DNA from: Pseudomonas putida
Lineage (GTDB): Bacteria; Pseudomonadota; Gammaproteobacteria; Pseudomonadales; Pseudomonadaceae
Direction: 5' to 3'
DNA length: 64,000 bases
Assembly (NCBI RefSeq): GCF_003228315.1
Contig: NZ_CP029693.1
Coordinates: 3,046,001 to 3,110,000 of the forward strand
Shown here: positions 48,276 through 57,256 of the stretch, in pieces
Layout of the letters: every line of letters begins with the position of its first letter
Position numbering within the stretch: the first letter of the stretch is position 1
Translations under genes and position numbers: made by a program
The notes under the pieces: model-generated
Database searches by the model: none
Seen by the model: only the letters and a program-made list of their open reading frames with translations
Told to the model about the DNA's origin: nothing

Positions 48276-48883
48276 GCCGCCTATCGAGTGCAGTCATACT
48301 TGGATTGCTCGCCGTCCTGGGGATCGGCCTGACCTGGGTTGTACAGCACAGCAGCGCGCCGCACATTGCAACACAGCAGCGCTTGATCGACAGTCGCAAT
48401 CTGCTGGACCTGCTGCCACCCGACAGCTACGACAATCAGCCGCTGGAGCAATCGCTCACACTGGAAAAGCCAGAACTGGGCAACAGCACACTGCTGGCGG
48501 GTTTCCGCGCAACCAGAGCCGGTCAACCCTCTGCCGTCCTGTTGCGTAGCCAGACCCTTGGATATGAAGGCAGCATCGAGTTGCTGATCGCCATCGATCC
48601 CAACGGCAGGTTGATTGGTGTGAAAACCCTCAAACAAACGGAGACGCCAGGACTCGGTGCGCGGATCGGAGAATGGCCCAACGCGTGGCTCGAGCTGTTT
48701 GCCGGCAAATCTCTCACCGATCCGGGTGACAACGGCTGGGCATTGAAAAAAGATCAGGGACAATTCGACCAGATTGCCGGTGCGACCATCACATCGAGAG
48801 CCGTGATCAACGCTACCCACGATGCTCTGCGCTACTTTGATGAACACCGGCAACAACTGCTCTGGAGCCCCTCCCATGAGTAA
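48272..48883 (+). CDS. rnfG: Rnf complex subunit G
   Basis: A 203-residue protein with one N-terminal membrane helix (residues 5-24) and a periplasmic FMN-binding domain. The FMN-attachment motif is AGATITS near residue 172, and KQTETPGLGARI is a family signature. Its start overlaps the rnfD stop (ATGA). It transfers electrons within the Rnf complex on the periplasmic face. Confidence 0.92.
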   Translation: MSRLSSAVILGLLAVLGIGLTWVVQHSSAPHIATQQRLIDSRNLLDLLPPDSYDNQPLEQSLTLEKPELGNSTLLAGFRATRAGQPSAVLLRSQTLGYEGSIELLIAIDPNGRLIGVKTLKQTETPGLGARIGEWPNAWLELFAGKSLTDPGDNGWALKKDQGQFDQIAGATITSRAVINATHDALRYFDEHRQQLLWSPSHE

Positions 48884-49463
48884 ATCACCGCTATTACAGA
48901 ACTCTTTGATGCTCGCGCCACTGATCGGCGCCACCGGCTCAGTCATGAGCGCGCTGGGTCTGTGGCTGATGTTCATGGTGGTAATCGGGGTTTTCAACGG
49001 AGTGATGAGTGCATTGAGGTCACGACTGCACGCGGCAATGCATTTGCTGGCAAGTGTGGTTCTTGCCGCAACACTGACCAGTAGTGTTCAGCTCTGTGCG
49101 CAAGTCTGGTCGCTGCAGTGGTATCAACAGGTGGGAATTTATTCAGCGTTGATCGCTTTGCAATGTGTCGTGCTGGAGTGTTCGGGATTCTTCCAGACCC
49201 CTTGGCGAAATCGCGTGCATCTGTGTGTCCTGTTCGGCACCTTGCTGGTGGGCCTGGGTCTGCTGCGCGAACTGCTTGGCAACGGCACACTCGGCTCTCA
49301 CCTGTCGTGGCTCGCGGGAGGGATACAAACGGATTGGCAAGGCTGGAAGTTGACCGCCGACGGTGGCTTGCGTGTACTTTCCCTGGCCCCCGGTGGCTTC
49401 ATCCTGCTGGGATTGCTGGTCGCCGCATGGCAGACCTGGCACCGTCAGAGATCCGAACAATGA
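48876..49463 (+). CDS. rnfE: Rnf complex subunit E
   Basis: A 195-residue inner-membrane protein with about six helices, homologous to RnfE/NqrD. It starts within the end of rnfG (8-base overlap). The NNLV-like motif expected near the N-terminus of RnfE (NN-x-V-Q-x-LG-LCP) is replaced by MSKSPLLQNSLMLAPLIGAT, so this member is divergent. Nth follows 25 bases later. Confidence 0.82.
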   Translation: MSKSPLLQNSLMLAPLIGATGSVMSALGLWLMFMVVIGVFNGVMSALRSRLHAAMHLLASVVLAATLTSSVQLCAQVWSLQWYQQVGIYSALIALQCVVLECSGFFQTPWRNRVHLCVLFGTLLVGLGLLRELLGNGTLGSHLSWLAGGIQTDWQGWKLTADGGLRVLSLAPGGFILLGLLVAAWQTWHRQRSEQ

Positions 49464-49488
49464 TTGCTCTTAAGGAAACGCAATACCC

Positions 49489-50127
49489 ATGAATGCCGCT
49501 AAACGCCTGGAAATATTCCGCAGGCTGCATGAAGACAACCCGGAACCGAAGACCGAACTGGCCTACTCGTCGCCCTTCGAGTTGCTGATTGCGGTGATCC
49601 TGTCGGCACAATCCACCGACGTTGGCGTCAATAAAGCCACGGCAAAACTGTTCCCGGTCGCCAATACGCCGGCCGCGATTCATGCACTGGGGGTCGAGGG
49701 GTTATCGGAATACATCAAGACCATCGGCTTGTTCAACAGCAAGGCGAAAAACGTGATCGAAACCTGTCGGTTACTGGTCGAGCGCCATGCCGGTGAAGTA
49801 CCGCAGACTCGCGAAGAACTGGAAGCGCTGCCCGGCGTAGGCCGCAAGACCGCCAACGTGGTGCTCAATACCGCATTCCGTCAGCTGACGATGGCTGTCG
49901 ACACCCATATCTTCCGGGTCAGCAACCGCACTGGCATTGCACCAGGCAAGAATGTGGTCGAGGTCGAGCATAAACTGATGAAGTTCGTGCCCAAGCAGTA
50001 CCTGCTCGACTCCCATCACTGGCTGATCCTTCACGGACGCTATGTTTGCCTGGCCCGCAAGCCTCGCTGCGGCAGTTGTCGCATAGAAGACTTGTGCGAA
50101 TACAAGCACAAGACCTCGGACGATTGA
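49489..50127 (+). CDS. nth: Endonuclease III
   Basis: A 212-residue DNA glycosylase/AP lyase that removes oxidised pyrimidines. It has the helix-hairpin-helix LPGVGRKTANVV with the catalytic Lys, the catalytic Asp in AVDTHIFRV, and the 4Fe-4S Cys set CLARKPRCGSCRIEDLC. It is the last gene of the rnf operon, an association common in gammaproteobacteria. Confidence 0.97.
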   Translation: MNAAKRLEIFRRLHEDNPEPKTELAYSSPFELLIAVILSAQSTDVGVNKATAKLFPVANTPAAIHALGVEGLSEYIKTIGLFNSKAKNVIETCRLLVERHAGEVPQTREELEALPGVGRKTANVVLNTAFRQLTMAVDTHIFRVSNRTGIAPGKNVVEVEHKLMKFVPKQYLLDSHHWLILHGRYVCLARKPRCGSCRIEDLCEYKHKTSDD

Positions 50128-50233
50128 GCCTCTATTAAAATAATTGATATATCGATTGAAAAAATCTTTTTTACCCGCCGGGCGATTATCGATATAAGGG
50201 GCGCCAAAGGCCTTCTTAGCCTGAGGTAACTAA

Positions 50234-50413
50234 ATGAGCACTGGCAAAGAGCAATTGGACGTAGATGATGAGTTCACTGCCGTTGAAGCTGATGAAGCGG
50301 AGCCGGTTGTCGAAGTAGCGAAAACCAACCTTAGCAAACGCCGTACCATCGACAATCTTCTGGAGGAGCGCCGACTGCAAAAGCAATTGGCCGACTACGA
50401 TTTTGACTTATGA
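50234..50413 (+). CDS. PA3496-family small protein (putative envelope integrity)
   Basis: A 59-residue acidic protein: MSTGKEQLDVDDEFTAVEAD at the front and a basic core KRRTIDNLLEERRLQKQLAD at the end. The core KRR-x-IDN-x-LEER-x-L-x-KQL is the family signature. In PAO1 PA3496 also follows nth. It is predicted soluble. The function is unknown beyond the family label. GAGG lies upstream of the ATG. A terminator follows at once. Confidence 0.8.
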   Translation: MSTGKEQLDVDDEFTAVEADEAEPVVEVAKTNLSKRRTIDNLLEERRLQKQLADYDFDL

Positions 50414-50419
50414 CACCTG

Positions 50420-50447
50420 AAAGCCTCCCGAAACGGAGGCTTTTTTC
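50420..50447 (+). terminator. Terminator after the PA3496-like gene
   Basis: Stem AAGCCTCCC / GGAGGCTT with loop GAAAC, followed by TTTTT. Confidence 0.92.
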
Positions 50448-50505
50448 ATTGTGTTGTATTGCGATAATTGCCTGCTAATCACGACCTTTTTCTCCTGGGG
50501 TAAAG

Positions 50506-51132
50506 TCACACTATTCCATTTCGTTGAGCCAACTCAATCAAGTCGACCAATGAGCGAGCGTTGAGCTTCAACAACAAGCGTGTCTTGTAAGTGCTGACGG
50601 TCTTGTTACTCAGAAACATTCCGTCGGCAATTTCCTTGTTGGTCTTGCCCCTGGCCAACTGTTGCAACACCATCATTTCCCGCCCCGAGAGACGATCCAC
50701 CATTTCCGCCTCGCTGGCGTTACCCAAGCTCGCCCGCACTGTATGCAAAGCCTGGTTGGGGAAATAGCTGTAACCGGACAAAACCGCCTTTATTGCGCTG
50801 AGAAGTTCAGTCAGATCCTGCTGCTTGCATACATATCCGGCGGCCCCCGATTGCATGCAGCGCATGGAAAAGTGTCCGGGAGTCTGGGAAGTCAATATCA
50901 GCACCTTGATTGGCATGGCTGTCGATGCCAGTCGCGCGATAACTTCCAGCCCATCCAGTTTCGGTATTCCGATATCCAGAATGACAATATCCGGCATCAA
51001 CTCCCGCGCCAATTGCAATGCATCCACGCCATTATCGGTTTCTGCGACAACCTCGTAACCATGACGCTCCATCAACATGCGTACTGCAAGACGTATGACG
51101 GGATGATCATCCACGATCAGCACTTTATTCAT
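50506..51132 (-). CDS. NarL/FixJ-type response regulator, orphan
   Basis: A 208-residue regulator. The receiver domain has DD at residues 8-9, the phosphoacceptor D53 (IVILDIGIP) and a Lys in YVCKQQ. The LuxR-type HTH is at the C-terminus (LSGREMMVLQQLARGKTNKEIADGMFLSNKTVSTYKTRLLLKL). It resembles the EvgA/BvgA group. No histidine kinase gene is next to it. The start at ATG 51132 (MNKVLIVDDHP) fits the family; a TTG at 51144 is in frame. Target and partner are unknown. Confidence 0.88.
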   Translation of the reverse strand: MNKVLIVDDHPVIRLAVRMLMERHGYEVVAETDNGVDALQLARELMPDIVILDIGIPKLDGLEVIARLASTAMPIKVLILTSQTPGHFSMRCMQSGAAGYVCKQQDLTELLSAIKAVLSGYSYFPNQALHTVRASLGNASEAEMVDRLSGREMMVLQQLARGKTNKEIADGMFLSNKTVSTYKTRLLLKLNARSLVDLIELAQRNGIV

Positions 51133-51567
51133 GGGCAGGTCCAATTTTCGCTGTTCGAATTTTTAGAGCCCGCACAATAGCCTAGTCGTTTCACCCGTTG
51201 CATGCCGCGCCCCCCGGCGATCCGCACCGAGAGACATTCCCTACAAGATTCGCGGATTAATCCTACAAAAAACCAGCGAACACAACGCCATAAAAACTGT
51301 ATCCAAGGCACTGAAAATCTTGCCTGCCGGCTTCCCTCCTGAACGGACGCTCTGAAACCAGAAATGTAAAAGGCATGGCGTGCTCATATATTACGGACAC
51401 CGGAGGCGAAAACATTAACACCAGAAATATCACACATCAGGCATATACTTGCTCTTACAGCAAAAAATCATGCATGGACAATCATTAACAACACCAAACC
51501 ATTAACCTAAACAACAACTCCAAATAAACCAACCAAACAGGCATCGACAACACCATGAGTAATAAAC
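51133..51567. other. AT-rich intergenic region
   Basis: About 435 bases without a gene. Base composition shifts to AT-rich and A-rich from about 51240, with runs such as AACAACACCAAACCATTAAC, unlike the rest of the window. It holds the promoters of both divergent neighbours. A short 26-codon reading frame at 51555-51635 overlaps the start of the next gene in another frame. Confidence 0.55.
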
Positions 51568-52215
51568 ATGACCAAACTCAAAAAAAGAATGAGCAACCCT
51601 ATGACAATAATCGCCACATTCGCAACTCTGTCTGAGACCTCGGCAGCCATTTCCCTGCCTTTTCTCGATAATGATGAAAGAGAAATCTATGTCTGGTTTC
51701 TCATCAGCTTCCCGTTTTATCTACTGTTTCTTTTCTTCGCCACTCTCAATTTCAATTATCGGTCGCTGTATTCGCCTTCGGACTTCGAAAAGGACGAGCA
51801 CTTCCTCAAAGCCATGGACGAAGTTGATCCACCTCCAGGCTGCGCGTCAGTGCAAGATCCTCGGTCTGGAGACTTTCCTTGCCGCGCCCAGGCACCACCC
51901 GACGAAACCGACCTGCATTACATTGCCCTGCCCAAGCAGCTCAAGGGCATTCACATCATCGATACACGCTGGATGAAAAGCAGGAGGGAGTTCAAGGCGT
52001 TACTGGGGAAGACAAGGAAGCCGCAGGAAGGAAAAGCTCAGGTGATCGTGTTTCTCACCGACAACGCATTGGAAAATCCACTAGGGGACAGCGTCACGGA
52101 GTTTTCCAGACAGAATAACAAGCGCGGTCGTGCCAATTGCTGCGTGGCTTACGACTTGAATTCACAAAGGGCGACCGTCATGGACTGGAGCCCGCTGGCA
52201 AACACTCAATCCTGA
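51568..52215 (+). CDS. Membrane protein of unknown function in an AT-rich islet
   Basis: A 215-residue protein with one or two hydrophobic segments: a moderate one at residues 13-33 and a strong one at 41-62 (VWFLISFPFYLLFLFFATLN), then NFNYRSLYSPSDFEKDEHFL. The C-terminal 120 residues are soluble with HYIALPKQLKGIHIIDTRWM, QVIVFLTDNALENP and a TVMDWSPL end. I do not recognise a family with a known function. The 5-prime half is AT-rich compared with the 3-prime half and the neighbours. The start is uncertain: ATG 51568, 51589 and 51601 are all in frame and none has a good Shine-Dalgarno. Confidence 0.6.
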   Translation: MTKLKKRMSNPMTIIATFATLSETSAAISLPFLDNDEREIYVWFLISFPFYLLFLFFATLNFNYRSLYSPSDFEKDEHFLKAMDEVDPPPGCASVQDPRSGDFPCRAQAPPDETDLHYIALPKQLKGIHIIDTRWMKSRREFKALLGKTRKPQEGKAQVIVFLTDNALENPLGDSVTEFSRQNNKRGRANCCVAYDLNSQRATVMDWSPLANTQS

Positions 52216-52293
52216 GGCAGGTCTTATCAGTGAGATGCAGAAACGGAGGTATCAGACAGGTCGGCGTGAAATCGTCGTATCGTGAATTCAAAC

Positions 52294-52336
52294 CGAAAAA
52301 AAAGTGGTGGCCTCGCCGATGACGAAACCACCACTT
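52294..52336 (-). terminator. argG terminator
   Basis: Stem AAGTGGTGG / CCACCACTT with a long loop, followed on the minus strand by eight T. Confidence 0.82.
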
Positions 52337-52356
52337 CATTTACAGGCTCAAGGCAC

Positions 52357-53574
52357 TCAGAACAGTTTCCGGCCCTTGTTTGCAGCAATACGCATGCGCA
52401 AGGCGTTGAGCTTGATGAAGCCCGCCGCATCGGCCTGGTTGTAGGCGCCGCCATCTTCTTCGAAGGTCGCGATGTTGGCGTCGAACAAAGAATCGTCGGA
52501 CTTGCGGCCGGTGACAATCACATTGCCCTTGTACAGCTTCAGGCGTACGACACCATTCACGTTCACTTGGGAAGCGTCGATCATCTGTTGCAGCATCAGA
52601 CGCTCAGGGCTCCACCAGTAGCCGGTGTAGATCAGGCTGGCGTACTTCGGCATCAGCTCATCCTTGAGGTGAGCCACTTCGCGGTCCAGGGTGATCGATT
52701 CGATCGCACGGTGGGCACGCAGCATGATGGTGCCGCCCGGGGTTTCGTAGCAGCCACGGGACTTCATGCCCACGTAACGGTTCTCGACGATGTCCAGACG
52801 ACCGATACCGTGTTCACCACCGATACGGTTCAGGGTCGCCAGCACGGTAGCCGGAGTCATTTCAACGCCGTCCAGTGCCACGATGTCGCCGTTGCGGTAG
52901 GTCAACTCCAGGTACTGCGGCTTGTCGGGAGCCTTCTCCGGGGAGACGGTCCAGCGCCACATGTCTTCTTCGTGCTCGGTCCAGGTGTCTTCCAGCACGC
53001 CGCCTTCATAGGAGATGTGCAGCAGGTTGGCGTCCATCGAGTACGGGGATTTTTTCTTGCCGTGGCGCTCGATCGGGATCGCGTGCTTTTCTGCGTAATC
53101 CATCAGCTTTTCACGGGACAGCAGGTCCCATTCGCGCCATGGGGCAATCACTTTCACACCCGGTTTCAAGGCGTAGGCGCCCAGTTCGAAACGAACCTGG
53201 TCGTTACCCTTGCCGGTGGCACCGTGGGAAATGGCGTCAGCGCCAGTTTCGTTGGCGATTTCGATCAGGCGCTTGGCAATCAATGGACGAGCGATGGAAG
53301 TACCCAGCAGGTACTCACCTTCGTAAACGGTGTTGGCGCGGAACATCGGGAACACGAAATCGCGCACGAATTCTTCGCGCAAGTCGTCGATGTAGATTTC
53401 TTTCACGCCCATGGCCTGAGCCTTGGCACGTGCAGGTTCAACCTCTTCGCCCTGACCCAGGTCAGCGGTAAAGGTCACCACTTCACAGTTATAAGTATCC
53501 TGCAGCCACTTGAGGATCACCGAAGTGTCCAGGCCGCCGGAATACGCCAGAACGACCTTGTTTACGTCCGCCAT
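52357..53574 (-). CDS. argG: Argininosuccinate synthase
   Basis: A 405-residue enzyme that joins citrulline and aspartate using ATP in arginine synthesis. It starts [20 protein letters not shown] with the PP-loop SGGLDTS, and has [12 protein letters not shown]. Its length matches the family. It is read as a single gene; a direct-repeat ArgR-type operator lies 55-96 bases upstream and a terminator follows. Confidence 0.98.
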   Translation of the reverse strand: MADVNKVVLAYSGGLDTSVILKWLQDTYNCEVVTFTADLGQGEEVEPARAKAQAMGVKEIYIDDLREEFVRDFVFPMFRANTVYEGEYLLGTSIARPLIAKRLIEIANETGADAISHGATGKGNDQVRFELGAYALKPGVKVIAPWREWDLLSREKLMDYAEKHAIPIERHGKKKSPYSMDANLLHISYEGGVLEDTWTEHEEDMWRWTVSPEKAPDKPQYLELTYRNGDIVALDGVEMTPATVLATLNRIGGEHGIGRLDIVENRYVGMKSRGCYETPGGTIMLRAHRAIESITLDREVAHLKDELMPKYASLIYTGYWWSPERLMLQQMIDASQVNVNGVVRLKLYKGNVIVTGRKSDDSLFDANIATFEEDGGAYNQADAAGFIKLNALRMRIAANKGRKLF

Positions 53575-53628
53575 GCCATCACTCCACGGGGTTCTACGGA
53601 AAGCCGGGAAGTCTACCGCTCATGCAGA

Positions 53629-53670
53629 ATAAATTACAGTGGCGCGACAGCTTATGACGACGAAGCGACA
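53629..53670 (-). promoter_or_regulatory. Putative ArgR operator of argG
   Basis: On the minus strand TGTCGC occurs at 53670-53665 and again exactly 21 bases later at 53649-53644. The second half is a perfect TGTCGC-N8-AA; the first has CA in place of AA. This fits the Pseudomonas ArgR site, two direct half-sites TGTCGCN8AAN5. Confidence 0.7.
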
Positions 53671-53703
53671 GATTATGTCAAACGCGCGACGATGACCAAT
53701 CGG

Positions 53704-54609
53704 TCAGGATGTTGCCGAAGTGGCTTGTTTGGTGGCTTGAGGAGCCACTTGTTCTGACGGCGCGCCTCGTTCCAGGCGTACGGCAACCCGGCGGTTTTTC
53801 GCGCGATTGGTATTGTTGGTGTTGGGCACCAGAGGATAACTCTCACCATGGAAGCGCACGGTAATCTGCGATTCCTGGATGCCATTGGCCTTGAAGAACT
53901 CCATGACGGCCAAGGCCCGACGACGAGACAGGTCGCGATTGGTCAGGCGATTGCCACCGTTATCGGAGTGGCCGTCGAGCTCGATGCGATTGACCGTCGG
54001 ATCGGCCTTCATGTACTCCAGCATCACCTGCAACCTGGCTTTCGCGGCCGCGTCCAGGTCGATACCCCCACCGGGAAAACCGATCTGTGACTGTTTCACC
54101 TGATCGAAATTCTGTGGCAACAATTTGGCCACGCACCCCTGATAGTCGGCAAACGCCTTGTTGAACCTGACCGGCAACAGGCGCACTTCCGACACCCGCC
54201 CGTCCCCCGAGGCATGGCGAACCACGGGACTGCGACCATCGATCAGACCACTGATCAAGCCTCCGGCCTGAGCCTGTGAGCTGTTGAACAGCACATTGCC
54301 GCTGCCGATGCGCACGGTGCCCAGATTGATATCGCCCCGCCCGGGTTGCCATGGCGCGGCAGCGGCCAGCAAGGTGGCCGAACCTCCGCCCATCATTGCG
54401 TTGTAGGCGTTGAGCCGAAACGTCGCCTGCTCGCCTGCGCGACGCACGAACTGCCCCGAACCGAAATCGGTGATCGGTTGTGTCAGGCGGCATTCGAACT
54501 TGTCGCCCTCGACCGTCCACTCAATGCTCTCCAGACGGGTCTGGAAAGTGAGCGCCATCGCGGGAAGGCTGGCAAACACACTGAGCAAGGCTAAATAACG
54601 CTGGCGCAC
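53704..54609 (-). CDS. motY: Flagellar motor protein MotY
   Basis: A 301-residue protein with a signal peptide (YLALLSVFASLPAMA), an N-terminal MotY-specific domain and a C-terminal OmpA-like peptidoglycan-binding domain (IELDGHSDNGGNRLTNRDLSRRRALAV). MotY helps anchor and power the MotAB stator in P. aeruginosa; position between argG and pyrC matches. GTG 54609 is preceded by GGAG 6 bases upstream; a second GTG at 54621 is in frame. Confidence 0.88.
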   Translation of the reverse strand: MRQRYLALLSVFASLPAMALTFQTRLESIEWTVEGDKFECRLTQPITDFGSGQFVRRAGEQATFRLNAYNAMMGGGSATLLAAAAPWQPGRGDINLGTVRIGSGNVLFNSSQAQAGGLISGLIDGRSPVVRHASGDGRVSEVRLLPVRFNKAFADYQGCVAKLLPQNFDQVKQSQIGFPGGGIDLDAAAKARLQVMLEYMKADPTVNRIELDGHSDNGGNRLTNRDLSRRRALAVMEFFKANGIQESQITVRFHGESYPLVPNTNNTNRAKNRRVAVRLERGAPSEQVAPQATKQATSATS

Positions 54610-54768
54610 GGGAGGCTCCACTGGCTTCTACAACACAAAGACCGACACACAGATGTTTACGGCATACCTGTTGGATATCGGAAGCTTGCGGCAAAACTTG
54701 ATAGCGAGTGCCTGCAAGAGTCTTTTCCGGTAGCATTCCCCTCAGTTTGACCCGCCTGGAATCCCCTC

Positions 54769-55815
54769 ATGTCCGACCGCCTGACCCTGCTGCGTCCCGA
54801 CGACTGGCACATTCATCTTCGCGATGGTGCCGTGTTGACCAATACCGTCGCGGATGTCGCGCGCACCTTTGGTCGCGCCATCATCATGCCCAACCTGGTT
54901 CCTCCGGTCCGCAATGCGGCCGAGGCCGACGGCTACCGCCAGCGGATCCTCGCTGCCCGCCCGGCCGGCAACCGGTTCGAACCATTGATGGTTCTATACC
55001 TGACCGACCGCACCCAGCCTGAAGAAATTCGCGAGGCCAAGGCCACCGGTTTCATTCACGCCGCCAAGCTGTACCCGGCCGGCGCGACCACCAATTCGGA
55101 TTCTGGCGTCACCAGCATCGACAAGATCTTCCCTGCACTGGAGGCGATGGCCGAAGTCGGGATGCCCCTGTTGATTCACGGTGAAGTCACTCGCGGCGAC
55201 GTCGATGTCTTCGACCGCGAAAAAATCTTCATCGATGAGCACATGCGTCGTGTGGTCGAGCGTTTCCCGACCCTCAAAGTGGTGTTCGAACACATCACCA
55301 CCGCTGACGCCGTGCAGTTCGTCAACTCGGCTTCGGCCAACGTTGGCGCGACCATCACCGCACATCACCTGCTGTACAACCGCAACCACATGCTGGTGGG
55401 CGGGATTCGGCCGCACTTCTATTGCCTGCCGATCCTCAAGCGCAACACGCATCAGGAAGCCCTGCTCGACGCCGCCACCAGCGGCAGTGAAAAGTTCTTC
55501 CTCGGCACCGACTCGGCACCCCATGCCCAACACGCCAAGGAAGCTGCCTGCGGTTGCGCCGGCTGCTATACCGCTTATGCGGCGATCGAGATGTATGCCG
55601 AAGCCTTCGAACAGCGCAATGCGCTGGACAAGCTCGAAGCCTTCGCCAGCCTCAATGGCCCGCGCTTCTATGGCCTGCCGGCGAACACCGATCGTATCAC
55701 CCTGGTTCGTGAAGAATGGACCGCCCCAAGCAGCCTGCCGTTTGGCGAGCTGACCGTTATCCCGCTGCGCGCCGGTGAAAAACTGCGCTGGCGCCTGCTG
55801 GAGGAACACGCGTGA
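54769..55815 (+). CDS. pyrC: Dihydroorotase
   Basis: A 348-residue zinc amidohydrolase of pyrimidine synthesis, class II PyrC. Metal ligands are in [10 protein letters not shown], the carbamylated Lys in [16 protein letters not shown] and the catalytic Asp in LGTDSAPHA. It is followed by rnt with overlapping stop and start (GTGA). Confidence 0.97.
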   Translation: MSDRLTLLRPDDWHIHLRDGAVLTNTVADVARTFGRAIIMPNLVPPVRNAAEADGYRQRILAARPAGNRFEPLMVLYLTDRTQPEEIREAKATGFIHAAKLYPAGATTNSDSGVTSIDKIFPALEAMAEVGMPLLIHGEVTRGDVDVFDREKIFIDEHMRRVVERFPTLKVVFEHITTADAVQFVNSASANVGATITAHHLLYNRNHMLVGGIRPHFYCLPILKRNTHQEALLDAATSGSEKFFLGTDSAPHAQHAKEAACGCAGCYTAYAAIEMYAEAFEQRNALDKLEAFASLNGPRFYGLPANTDRITLVREEWTAPSSLPFGELTVIPLRAGEKLRWRLLEEHA

Positions 55816-56489
55816 GTGAAGACCATTTCGACGACGAACTGGACGGTCAAGGTGGCGGGGGCGGTTCCCGTCATCCAATGGCTGCCAGGTTCCGTGGTTA
55901 CCTGCCCGTAGTCGTCGACGTAGAAACCGGTGGCTTCAACTCGGCCACCGACGCCCTGCTGGAAATCGCCGCGACCACCATCGCCATGGATGAAAAGGGT
56001 TTCGTTTACCCCGATCACACCTACTTCTTCCGGGTCGAGCCCTTTGAAGGCGCGAACATCGAGGCGGCAGCCCTGGAGTTCACCGGAATCAAGCTCGACC
56101 ACCCACTGCGCATGGCCGTGAGTGAAGAGACCGCACTGAACGATATCTTCCGTGGCGTGCGCAAGGCGCTGAAGGCCAACGGCTGCAAGCGGGCGATTCT
56201 GGTCGGGCACAACAGCAGCTTCGACCTGGGCTTCCTTAACGCCGCGGTTGCGCGTCTGGACATGAAGCGCAACCCGTTTCACCCGTTCTCCAGTTTCGAC
56301 ACCGCCACCCTCGCCGGCCTGGCTTATGGCCAGACGGTGCTGGCCAAGGCCTGTCAGGCTGCCGATATCGACTTCGATGGTCGCGAGGCCCACTCCGCTC
56401 GTTACGACACCGAGAAGACCGCCGAGCTGTTCTGCGGCATCGTCAATCGCTGGAAGCAGATGGGCGGCTGGGAAGATTTCGACGATTGA
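55812..56489 (+). CDS. rnt: Ribonuclease T
   Basis: A 225-residue DEDD exonuclease that trims tRNA 3-prime ends and stable RNAs. The first acidic motif is in [11 protein letters not shown], further residues are in [12 protein letters not shown] and [15 protein letters not shown] start overlaps the pyrC stop, so translation is coupled. Confidence 0.96.
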   Translation: MSEDHFDDELDGQGGGGGSRHPMAARFRGYLPVVVDVETGGFNSATDALLEIAATTIAMDEKGFVYPDHTYFFRVEPFEGANIEAAALEFTGIKLDHPLRMAVSEETALNDIFRGVRKALKANGCKRAILVGHNSSFDLGFLNAAVARLDMKRNPFHPFSSFDTATLAGLAYGQTVLAKACQAADIDFDGREAHSARYDTEKTAELFCGIVNRWKQMGGWEDFDD

Positions 56490-56490
56490 T

Positions 56491-56591
56491 TGTGGGAGCG
56501 AGCCTGCTCGCGATGGTCGCCAACGATAACGCGGGCAGTCTGGTTTCCCGCGGCGTCATTGAATCCATCGCGAGCAGGCTCGCTCCCACAG
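56491..56591. repeat. REPIN
   Basis: Left arm TGTGGGAGCGAGCCTGCTCG with interior GATGGTCGCCAACGATAACG, the conserved inner segment, and right arm ATCGCGAGCAGGCTCGCTCC. Confidence 0.9.
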
Positions 56592-56606
56592 GGTTACTTC
56601 CCCCCA

Positions 56607-56639
56607 TAAAAAAACCGGCCTCAAGGGCCGGTTTTTTAT
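56607..56639. terminator. Terminator between rnt and the peroxiredoxin gene
   Basis: Stem AAAACCGGCC / GGCCGGTTTT with loop TCAAG and A/T runs on both sides; serves the minus-strand peroxiredoxin gene and perhaps both. Confidence 0.9.
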
Positions 56640-56653
56640 GCATGGCAGATGCC

Positions 56654-57256
56654 TTACAGAGCAGCAGCGTGCTCGGTCAGGTAGGCCGCAACGCCTTCTG
56701 GCGAAGCGTTCATGCCTTTGTCGCCTTTTTTCCAGTTGGCAGGGCAGACTTCGCCGTGCTCTTCGTGGAATTGCAGAGCGTCGACCAGACGCAGCAGCTC
56801 TTCCATGTTACGGCCCAGTGGCAGGTCGTTGATGATCTGCGAGCGGACAACACCTTTGTCGTCGATCAGGAATGCGCCACGGAAAGCAACACCGTCAGCG
56901 GACTGAACGTCGTAGGCCTTCATGATTTCCTGCTTGATGTCGGCAGCCATGGTGTAACGGACTTCGCCGATACCGCCATTGTTGACCGGGGTGTTACGCC
57001 AGGCGTTGTGGGTGAAGTGCGAGTCGATCGAAACAGCGACCACTTCAACGTTACGAGCCTTGAATTCCGACATGCGGTTGTCCAGAGCGATCAGCTCGGA
57101 CGGGCAAACGAAGGTGAAGTCCAGTGGGTAGAAGAACACCAGGCCGTATTTGCCTTTGATAGCCGAGGACAGGGTGAAGCTGTCAACGATCTCGCCATTG
57201 CCGAGTACGGCCGGTACGGTGAAGTCAGGGGCTTGTTTGCCTACGAGTACGCTCAT
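56654..57256 (-). CDS. 2-Cys peroxiredoxin (AhpC/Tsa family)
   Basis: A 200-residue cytosolic thiol peroxidase. The peroxidatic Cys is in DFTFVCPSE (C51) and the resolving Cys in HGEVCPANW, with a C-terminal FSxxYF-like tail not evident. It reduces H2O2 and organic peroxides. The start at 57256 (MSVLVGKQAPDF) is preceded by GGAG; upstream frame sequence is not supported. Homologous to PA3529 by position. It is divergent from bfd. Confidence 0.94.
   Translation of the reverse strand: MSVLVGKQAPDFTVPAVLGNGEIVDSFTLSSAIKGKYGLVFFYPLDFTFVCPSELIALDNRMSEFKARNVEVVAVSIDSHFTHNAWRNTPVNNGGIGEVRYTMAADIKQEIMKAYDVQSADGVAFRGAFLIDDKGVVRSQIINDLPLGRNMEELLRLVDALQFHEEHGEVCPANWKKGDKGMNASPEGVAAYLTEHAAAL

Noticed and set aside
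51129-51311. 60-codon minus-strand frame upstream of the NarL-type regulator
   Set aside because: Cys/Arg-rich translation without start signal; it lies in the AT-rich promoter region and looks random.
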